Source: Melioribacteraceae bacterium
GTDB lineage: Bacteria; Bacteroidota; Ignavibacteria; Ignavibacteriales; Melioribacteraceae
Reading direction: 5' to 3'
Assembly (NCBI GenBank): GCA_016927595.1
Contig: JAFGMI010000026.1
Coordinates: forward strand, 108,512-172,511
DNA: 64,000 nucleotides
A program made the translations under genes and the position numbers. Each line of letters begins with the position of its first letter. Position 1 is the first letter of the stretch. The notes below the pieces were generated by a model. That model did no database searches. It worked only from the letters and a program-made list of their open reading frames with translations, and was not told the origin of the DNA. This document shows, piece by piece, positions 58,301-64,000 of this stretch.

Positions 58301-60196
58301 AATGATATATATATGTTAAATATTTCCAGCGGTGTATTTGTTGTAAGCAATATAAAATATAATGAAAACTATATCTACGTTGATTGTAATTATCAGGGAA
58401 CTGAAAACGGCTCAATGAAGAAACCTTTTAATACAATTATGGAAGCCGTTAATGTTTCAAATGCCGGCGACAGTATATTTGTAAGCGGGGGAAATTATTA
58501 CGAAAACATTATAATGAAAGAGGGATTAAGTTTAATAGGAAGCGGAGCTGCAGTTACAATCTTAAACAAAACAGGCGAAAATGCTGTACTTACTTTCGAA
58601 AATATTATCAATTCTGAAATACAAGGTTTTACTTTCAGAATAGGAGACGATCAGTTCACTGACCCGTTGATATATTGTTTAGAGTCTTCACCGGAAATAA
58701 AAAAGAATAAATTTGAGAGTGAAGTGCCTTTTGGAAGTGCAGCGATATTATGTTTGTCCAATTCAAATGCTTTAATCGAAGATAACTACTTTAAAGAATT
58801 ATGCATTGAAATCGGTGAGTCTCATCCCACCGTAAAAAGTAATGTTATAGAGTGCGGTTATGGTACAACAGGTATTTATTGTGCTGAAGGATCTGCATCT
58901 CTTCTTTCCAGGAATCTTATCAAGGGAATCGGGGGGACCCCGTCAGTCACCATAAATAGTGCGAATCCCAGAATAGAAAACAATTTGATTTACTGTGATC
59001 ATGCCGGATTTGGTCTGTTTATAACCAATGCCGAAGGTACAGGAATTCAAAACAATATTATTGTTGACATAAGCAATTCCGGAACGGGAATTAACATTGT
59101 GAGTTCATCTTCAACAAGTATAATAAACAATACAATTGCAACTTCCGGCAAGGGCATTGAAGAATTCAATTCAACATCCGTAGTCTTAAATAACATAGTA
59201 ATTAACAATAATAATTTCGGTGTACAACTTTCTCCACAAACATTCTATGATTACAATAATATCTGGAACAATGAAAATAACTATAATGAAATTGAACCGG
59301 GTGCTAATGATATTTCATCCGACCCGATATTCTCAGATGCATCTGCAGAAGACTTCCGGTTATCGCCCTATTCACCTTGTATAAATGCCGGCAATCCCGG
59401 CGAAGAGTATAATGATAAAGACGGTACAAGGAATGATATTGGTGCTTACGGCGGTCCGGGTGTTGACCTGGATTGGATAAGTTCGAACAGCAGCTCGCTA
59501 ACGATTTCTCAATCCCAAAGTTCTGTTTCAGATACGGTGGAAATAGCAATAAGCGGTGAAAATCTTTACGGAATTACAAATATTGATTTAACTCTTTCGT
59601 ACGATCCTTCAGTATTAAAAATTGTGAATATTAATTCAAGTGAGGTGACAAAAAATTTCACCGTTTCGAGAACAGTATTCAATGAGGGAACAGTTAAACT
59701 GATACTAAACAGTAATCACGCGATAAATAGCGAAAAAGGAGATTTATCAAGACTCTATTTTGCAATTGAAACAGATCAAAAAACAAGTACTTTTATAAGA
59801 TTCGACAGCGCTAAAGTAAAGAATGAATCCGATTATGAAAGGGAAATATTTGAACTTAAGGACTGCGATATTCAGATAAATCCGACTGCTGTTGAAGAAG
59901 TAAATGATTTACCTGCGGATTATAAATTATTTCAGAATTATCCTAATCCCTTTAATCCTGAAACAAAAATAAAATATGAGTTACCAAAAGATACCGAAGT
60001 AAAACTGGTTATACATAATTTACTAGGAGAGAGGGTAACAACTTTGGTAAATTCATTTCAGAAAGCCGGCAGTTATGAAAGAGTATGGAACGCCGGAAAT
60101 TACTATGCGAGTGGAGTATATTTTTATCAGGTGATATTCAGAAGTGGAAAAGGCACTGTAAAAGTATATTCAAAAAAAATGATTCTGATAAAGTAA
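55313..60196 (+). CDS. Large secreted protein: FN3, two beta-helix + cohesin-like modules, type IX sorting domain
   Basis: A 1627-residue protein with a signal peptide (LFYLLLCLTPFLYAQ). Approximate layout: 24-380 repeated strands with sialidase-like motifs (CVWMDDRD, NIYGQLLDANGNKIG); 380-485 a beta-sandwich; 487-580 an FN3 domain; 582-870 a right-handed beta-helix (ITEN, IKNN, IENN turns); 880-1010 a cohesin-like domain; 1017-1380 a second beta-helix; 1394-1520 a second cohesin-like domain; 1532-1627 the YQNYPNPFNP-type tail FQNYPNPFNPETKI. The helix-plus-cohesin unit is thus duplicated, each helix half starting with IYV and a GDSIFVSGG/GDTIRVLPG strand and ending AYGGP. A polysaccharide-binding or -cleaving surface role is plausible but catalysis is not shown. 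Confidence 0.88.
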   Translation: MIQSHCKMLFYLLLCLTPFLYAQNNTKTWLETSVKDFSDNELENLIISDISGGEVQFPHPFIKIVDDYKDNSFMRSIVQDSAGNFLRTWVTGGNVFVKKYNADGDELTQNIQVNKQTGDDNTFSKAALLNNGIYLIIWNQRDTCKGQFFTDDSVKTGDIFIIEDIRSMYPSEVLADNNENTFLLFFTNKVEEDYYKLYAQTIDTIGNKVGDGKLLNLDVLTTFDDNPVAEGDANGFWLSWGGSRGGIYDRNFNVHLRRFDYDLNPQSEAIIVNDDFSRFQSGADLCIDKNSNIFCVWMDDRDAVEPVLTGQYNIYGQLLDANGNKIGENVKINSILERSENRSPYIYFKNDKYFISWQHWSEKQRFYETYVNIWEFDPKLTGEMISSIFYGSPEGNNWENISWELTNIAGSNIKFKIRSGKSVKQLTEKNWLGPDDESGYYTINTGELINPVHSGDDFIQYKAIFNSSNGSTSILQSVSISFSSSDNVPPQPPASLSAEPSHAKVILLWQPAGEEISGYKIYKGTESGVYNQRWNIFLPSEITSYEDTNITAGIEYFYAITAMDSSYNESQFSEEVNCIVYGINIYVNENSLPNGDGSILYPFITIEDGISNSFFGDTIRVLPGYYNDISGLKEGVSLIGTSAEKCEIGITLEIPDKVLIKGFTFTRSIICSNYSNPVITENHFRGTGDYYMPAISIGYSSSPTITKNVINDCRTAIRIDRESNPIIKNNIMRAYEVGIRITAETEFILINNTIIGENAGALWGSFNYQNKSRIENNILVASNTNISGYLFDNTLDQDIISYNNFWNEYFEGIEVIETNQFLDPHFVDMSMNDFQLLPESPCIDNGNPDPDFNDTDGTRNDMGAYGGPDPIITELPSRISRSMSVSGLSGFPGDTVDVYIKMDDPSGLAKADFSFKYDNTILTFIEAELTEATRNFSLSQQMKKSGEIIIGLISEISAPPNLTEILKLRFIVNKNTNHEDASPLLLQDVNLSDVNFNDIYMLNISSGVFVVSNIKYNENYIYVDCNYQGTENGSMKKPFNTIMEAVNVSNAGDSIFVSGGNYYENIIMKEGLSLIGSGAAVTILNKTGENAVLTFENIINSEIQGFTFRIGDDQFTDPLIYCLESSPEIKKNKFESEVPFGSAAILCLSNSNALIEDNYFKELCIEIGESHPTVKSNVIECGYGTTGIYCAEGSASLLSRNLIKGIGGTPSVTINSANPRIENNLIYCDHAGFGLFITNAEGTGIQNNIIVDISNSGTGINIVSSSSTSIINNTIATSGKGIEEFNSTSVVLNNIVINNNNFGVQLSPQTFYDYNNIWNNENNYNEIEPGANDISSDPIFSDASAEDFRLSPYSPCINAGNPGEEYNDKDGTRNDIGAYGGPGVDLDWISSNSSSLTISQSQSSVSDTVEIAISGENLYGITNIDLTLSYDPSVLKIVNINSSEVTKNFTVSRTVFNEGTVKLILNSNHAINSEKGDLSRLYFAIETDQKTSTFIRFDSAKVKNESDYEREIFELKDCDIQINPTAVEEVNDLPADYKLFQNYPNPFNPETKIKYELPKDTEVKLVIHNLLGERVTTLVNSFQKAGSYERVWNAGNYYASGVYFYQVIFRSGKGTVKVYSKKMILIK

Positions 60197-60332
60197 ATCT
60201 ATTAGTCTCTGACAAATATGACAGTTTCTGCAATTTAAAAATCATGGTAGCACGCCTGAACACTCAGAAGGATTTGAAATTTATATTAAGGATTGCAGAA
60301 ATTATTATGTAATCTGTAGCAAAATTGTGTCC

Positions 60333-60369
60333 CCCGGATATAATCATTTATCGAATGAATGTTTCCGGG
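60333..60369 (+). terminator. Nested hairpin after the large secreted protein
   Basis: CCCGGA (60333-60338) pairs with TCCGGG (60364-60369), with an inner TCATT/AATGA stem in the loop. A CTTTTT run follows about 10 bases later. It is about 135 bases after the stop and lies between convergent genes. Confidence 0.35.
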
Positions 60370-60436
60370 AGTTGGAAAGTCTTTTTATAAAATGATTAAC
60401 GACCTAATGGTAACTTGAGGAAAAATTACTGAAAAG

Positions 60437-61717
60437 CTATTCTATTATTGTTCTGGGAATACGTATAATAAATCTGCTGCCCTTACCGGGTTCGCTTTCT
60501 ATTTCGAGCGTGCCTTTATGAATTTTGACAATTTCTTTGATCATTGATAATCCTATACCGTAGCCGATCTCACCTTGCAGACCAGGAACGGAATTAACAG
60601 CCAACGAATCGTTTATTTCCTTTATCTTGTCAGAATCCATTCCGATACCGTTGTCTTCGAGTACTATTTCAATATTATTATCGTAATCATTAGCCGAAAT
60701 TTCTATCTGCCCGCCTTCATTTGTATACTTCAGTGAGTTCGACAGAAAATTTCTAATCGCGGTTGAAACAAGAAATTCATCACCCCGCATCGTAAAATTT
60801 TTATTGATATTGTTCGATACCGATATATTCTTCTCCTTAGCCGCTGATGCTGCCTGTTTTATTGCTTCTTCAGCGACCCGCCAAAGATTGAACTCGAGAA
60901 AAATGGTCTTAAACATACCGGTTTGAAGTTTTCCCCAGTTTAATAATGATTCAAGAAGTTCATATTGTCTGTCAACCGAGTAAGCCAGCTGTTGAATAAG
61001 TATTTTCTTGTCGCCTTCAGGCAATTCATTATAATGCTCATTGAGCAGGTTGGCACTTCCGATAAGCTGCTGGAAAGGACTCCGGAGATCGTGCGCAAGA
61101 ATTTTCAGGAACCTGTCTTTCGTGTAATTTGATTCTTTTAATTTTCTCTCCCTTGACTGCGCAATATATATCATTACATACACGACAAAGTTTATTACGA
61201 TAAGTATAACAATCAGATCGGATATAAACTCAAAGTCGACATATTCGCTTAATCTCAATTTCATCAGCCCGGTGTATTCTGCCAGACTTATGGATATCAG
61301 TATTACGAAGTTGATTATTGAAGTAATGACGAAGACTCTGAGATCGAGTACAAATGCAGTAAACATGATTATTACCGGATATATGAACAGGGTAATATCG
61401 CGAATGCCGTCGCCTGTAATTATTATCAATGCCATAAGAACTGAAAAAAGTGAGTAAAGCAGAAGAAAAGTGTACTTAAATAATCTGTACTTGTTGAGGA
61501 AGAATATGATAATCATTCCCGCCAAACCGATCAGGATTAGAAAAAAATGGAGGTGCTCGCCTAAAAGTAATTTACTAATAATAGGAAGTATTATTATCGG
61601 GACTAAAAAGATTATAATCTTCTCAACTATATCGGAAATATTAACCAGTTTGTTATACTCTTCCGAATCATTATATCTTATATTGTCCCAGTATTTACTT
61701 ATTATCTTCTGAATCAC
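60437..61717 (-). CDS. Membrane sensor histidine kinase
   Basis: A 426-residue kinase. About six N-terminal helices form an integral-membrane sensor region (IIIFLVPIIILPIISKLL through VILIVINFVVYVMIYIAQ), then a dimerisation helix with the phospho-acceptor H-box LAHDLRSPFQQL (His at about 209), N-box NFLSNSLKYTNEGG, G1 DNGIGMDSDKI, and G2 GYGIGLSMIKEIVKIHKG. No response-regulator gene is adjacent, so its partner is elsewhere. The sensed signal is unknown. Confidence 0.92.
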   Translation of the reverse strand: MIQKIISKYWDNIRYNDSEEYNKLVNISDIVEKIIIFLVPIIILPIISKLLLGEHLHFFLILIGLAGMIIIFFLNKYRLFKYTFLLLYSLFSVLMALIIITGDGIRDITLFIYPVIIMFTAFVLDLRVFVITSIINFVILISISLAEYTGLMKLRLSEYVDFEFISDLIVILIVINFVVYVMIYIAQSRERKLKESNYTKDRFLKILAHDLRSPFQQLIGSANLLNEHYNELPEGDKKILIQQLAYSVDRQYELLESLLNWGKLQTGMFKTIFLEFNLWRVAEEAIKQAASAAKEKNISVSNNINKNFTMRGDEFLVSTAIRNFLSNSLKYTNEGGQIEISANDYDNNIEIVLEDNGIGMDSDKIKEINDSLAVNSVPGLQGEIGYGIGLSMIKEIVKIHKGTLEIESEPGKGSRFIIRIPRTIIE

Positions 61718-61958
61718 AAAATAACGCGCTTTTTTAATATTTAGATATTATCGAATAATTTTGAAAAAAGTTTAGCGGTTTAATTAATTTATTAAGGTAA
61801 ACTTTGCATAGAGTGACAGATTGCATAAATTTAGTGTTGAATATGTATTGCGGGAAAAATTTGTCATCGAATGTAGTCCGGATTATTAATTAAAAGATAT
61901 ACTTAATTTTCAGTATTAACTGCAACAAAATTTAACAAATAAAACAGATGGTATCAAA

Positions 61959-62714
61959 ATGAAAATTTTTCAATTTGTCTTGACAATAATTTTATTTAGT
62001 ACCTATGCAAACGGGCAGGAAAGCATTTCACCATCAGATAAAAATACATATGTATTTGTGCACGGCGCATGGGGCGGCGGATGGGATTATAAAATCATGG
62101 AAAAGATTCTTGAGGCTGAAGGGCATACAGTATATCGTCCTACGCTTACGGGTCAGGGAGAAAAAGAGCATTTGATCGGTCCTGATGTAAATCTCGATAC
62201 ACATATACAGGACATAATAAATGTTCTTAAATTTGAAGACCTGGATGATGTAATTCTGATAGGGCATAGTTATGGCGGGATGGTTATAACCGGAGTGGCT
62301 CACCGTGTGCCTGAAAAGATTAAACACCTGGTTTATGCAGATGCAATGTTGCCGTTTGATGGTGAATCGGTTTTAAGCCTGGGAAATCCTGAAGATAAAA
62401 ACTTTTTTCTCGATCTCGCAGAATCCAAAGGCAACGGGTACTCTATACCGCCTTTCTGGAAGGAGTGGGGGAAAGATGTGCCGCATCCACTCGGTACATT
62501 TCAGCAGAAAATCAGACTGGGCAATCCGGATGCAGAAAAATTACCCGGTACGTATATCCTTACGATTGATCCTGGTGCGGAGAGTGACGGGTTCAGTAAA
62601 TACGCTGAGCGGGCTAAGGAAAAGAGTTATTATTACTACGAACTTCGTACCGGTCATAATCTTCAGCGAACGATGCCCGAAGAGTATGCTGAAATACTAT
62701 TAAAAATAGAATAG
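61959..62714 (+). CDS. Exported alpha/beta hydrolase
   Basis: A 251-residue protein with a signal peptide (QFVLTIILFSTYANGQ) and an alpha/beta-hydrolase fold. The oxyanion region is VHGAWGGGWDYKIM, the nucleophile elbow GHSYGGM (Ser about 103), and the catalytic histidine lies in the final GHNLQRTMPEEYA. It resembles salicylate/hydroxynitrile-type esterase-like members, but substrate is unknown. It precedes the serine hydrolase gene on the same strand by 117 bases, with a putative ECF promoter between them. Confidence 0.87.
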   Translation: MKIFQFVLTIILFSTYANGQESISPSDKNTYVFVHGAWGGGWDYKIMEKILEAEGHTVYRPTLTGQGEKEHLIGPDVNLDTHIQDIINVLKFEDLDDVILIGHSYGGMVITGVAHRVPEKIKHLVYADAMLPFDGESVLSLGNPEDKNFFLDLAESKGNGYSIPPFWKEWGKDVPHPLGTFQQKIRLGNPDAEKLPGTYILTIDPGAESDGFSKYAERAKEKSYYYYELRTGHNLQRTMPEEYAEILLKIE

Positions 62715-62772
62715 CGTAAGTTATAAACTGAATTAATGTACAGCATCTTTCCTTAATTTAATCCGCAGTGAT

Positions 62773-62799
62773 TGTAACTGTAAGCCTGAAATTTCAGTC
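62773..62799 (+). promoter_or_regulatory. Putative ECF-sigma promoter before the serine hydrolase gene
   Basis: TGTAAC (62773-62778), 17 bases, AGTC (62796-62799). It is the same ten fixed bases and spacing as upstream of the ECF sigma gene 28 kb away, and points toward the serine hydrolase. A start near 62806 would leave a 26-base leader. Confidence 0.7.
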
Positions 62800-62831
62800 A
62801 TAATTAAAATGCAAATAAAATGGATGGCAGA

Positions 62832-64000
62832 ATGTGGAATACAATAACAACTTCAACTAATACAAATAAAATACTTTTCATTGTTTTAATGCTGATATCA
62901 ATCTGTTCTGATATAAACCCGCAGAACGGTAAAAGTGGAAATAATAAGTTTACGGAATTCATTTCAAAAGCATTTAAGCTTGGTCTTACACCGGGCATGG
63001 CTGTAGGTGTTGTTAAGGACAACGAAGTAATTTACGCGGAAGGCTTTGGAGTTACCGATATTACAGCCGGGGAAAAGGTTTCGCCGGAGACTTTGTTTTA
63101 CATCGCGTCTACAACTAAATCGTTTACAGGTCTGGCAGGAGCGTTGCTTGATCATGAAAGTCTGCTGGACCTGGACAAACCTTTCACCGATTATCTGCCG
63201 GATTTCGAATTCAATACGGAATTAAAGGATTCGGTTATTACCCTGCGCGAGCTGCTTACTCACACCCACGGTATAGCAGAAAATCTGCCGGTAATAATAA
63301 GAACCGCTTACACCGGTGATTTTACAAACGATCTGCTTTTAAGCCTGCTTAAAAACTCCATACCCGCGGAGAAAGGCAGGGCATTCGACTATACCAATCT
63401 CGGTTACGTGATTTACGGACTTGTAATGGATGAGCAATTTGAATCAGGCTGGAAAACAATGCTTGAACAGAAAATATTCAAGCCATTGGGAATGTATAAT
63501 ACACATGCCTACATAGGTAATGCGGATAAAGAAAATCTGGCAATGCCGCATCAGATTGCGTCCAACGGATACAGCATACTGCACTATGGCAAGACAACTG
63601 CAAACATGCACGCTGCGGGGGGGCACATAAGCAGCGTGAACGACCTTGCTAAATGGCTGCTTGTTCATATTAATAGGGGTAAGCTTAACGGGGTACAAAT
63701 ATTTCCTGAAAAAGTAATTAATGAAACACACCGGCTTGGTGCGGTACAGGACCGGGAATTCGGAAATATAAAAAGGTACGGATGGGGGCTGGGCTGGGAT
63801 CTGGGAGTATATGACGGCGATACGATAATTCATCGGTTCGGTTCATTTACGGGATTCAGGTCGCATGTATCATTTATGCCTTCTCACAAATTAGGTGTAG
63901 TTGTGCTTGTCAATGAAGCTGTAACGGGATCCTATCTGGCCGATTTAGTGGCAGAATATATTTATGATCTGCTTCTGGAGAAGCCCCGGTTGAGCAATAA
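62832..64000 (+). CDS. Beta-lactamase-fold serine hydrolase, 3' end cut
   Basis: An ATG at 62832 opens a frame to the window end, about 389 residues visible. A hydrophobic leader (KILFIVLMLISICS) is followed by the class C beta-lactamase/penicillin-binding-like fold: GVVKDNEVIYAEGFGVTD, the SxxK motif STTK (about residue 95), the second catalytic motif YTN in FDYTNLGYVIYGL, and RFGSFTGFRSHVSFMP near the end, with HxG-like third motif. Such proteins act as D,D-peptidases or esterases. The upstream ECF-type promoter suggests an envelope-stress link. Confidence 0.85.
   Translation, partial: MWNTITTSTNTNKILFIVLMLISICSDINPQNGKSGNNKFTEFISKAFKLGLTPGMAVGVVKDNEVIYAEGFGVTDITAGEKVSPETLFYIASTTKSFTGLAGALLDHESLLDLDKPFTDYLPDFEFNTELKDSVITLRELLTHTHGIAENLPVIIRTAYTGDFTNDLLLSLLKNSIPAEKGRAFDYTNLGYVIYGLVMDEQFESGWKTMLEQKIFKPLGMYNTHAYIGNADKENLAMPHQIASNGYSILHYGKTTANMHAAGGHISSVNDLAKWLLVHINRGKLNGVQIFPEKVINETHRLGAVQDREFGNIKRYGWGLGWDLGVYDGDTIIHRFGSFTGFRSHVSFMPSHKLGVVVLVNEAVTGSYLADLVAEYIYDLLLEKPRLSN

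Noticed and set aside
56745..59549. Several minus-strand frames within the large secreted protein gene
   Set aside because: They have no homology-like features or ribosome-binding sites and lie wholly within a well-supported coding sequence.

Overview
The window reads as a chromosome segment of a free-living member of the FCB group, most probably Ignavibacteria/Ignavibacteriota or a close Bacteroidota/Chlorobi relative. Three things suggest this: two secreted proteins end in the YQNYPNPFNP-type type IX sorting domain typical of Ignavibacteria; several upstream regions carry the Bacteroidota TAnnTTTG -7 element; and many genes start at TTG. The DNA is AT-rich. I see no rRNA, tRNA, CRISPR array, IS element, phage gene or attachment site. 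Species cannot be named from the sequence.

Layout. 1-15 kb: a partial TMEM260/DUF2723 membrane protein and glnE read leftward; secA, glnB, a PorW-like TPR lipoprotein and an AlbA_2 protein read rightward; then a SpoU methyltransferase, an SMR (Gdx-like) exporter and rlmN (leftward), a GNAT protein, and an unusual thioredoxin/thioredoxin reductase pair. 15-22 kb: a lipoprotein, a long KamA-family radical SAM protein, ettA, a RimJ/L-type acetyltransferase, a DUF2237 protein and an acyl-CoA dehydrogenase. 22-29 kb: a tight rightward run of DUF2442, a secreted YidD-like protein, two TPR/TM2-like proteins, the ACT/UPF0210 pair, LemA, a TPM-domain protein, DUF309 and a ferredoxin. 29-34 kb: a YCII lipoprotein, an MBL hydrolase with a Rieske protein, queG, a possible DUF6687 protein and a canonical trxB. 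34-43 kb: an ECF sigma/anti-sigma pair followed by era, a DMT transporter, acylphosphatase, ispF, DedA, lnt, threonine aldolase, a thioesterase and a PolB-like exonuclease, nearly all overlapping or abutting. 43-64 kb is looser and more accessory: a BrkB-like protein, a beta-CASP nuclease, lipoproteins, a sorting-domain propeller protein, a frameshifted polysaccharide deacetylase, an AbgT transporter, a decaying lipocalin-like gene, DUF4397 and DsrE lipoproteins, a 1627-residue beta-helix/cohesin-like secreted protein, a histidine kinase, an alpha/beta hydrolase and a beta-lactamase-fold serine hydrolase cut by the window end.

The most notable signal is regulatory. TGTAAC-N17-AGTC, the form of an ECF sigma promoter, occurs exactly four times, always between genes and oriented toward a gene: before the ECF sigma gene, twice before the divergent DUF6249 membrane-protein gene, and 28 kb away before the serine hydrolase. 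This suggests an autoregulated cell-envelope stress regulon. A second candidate system is the thioredoxin with a C-x6-C active site encoded with a thioredoxin reductase that lacks the NADPH-binding HRRxxxR motif, while a canonical NADPH-type TrxB is encoded elsewhere in the window.
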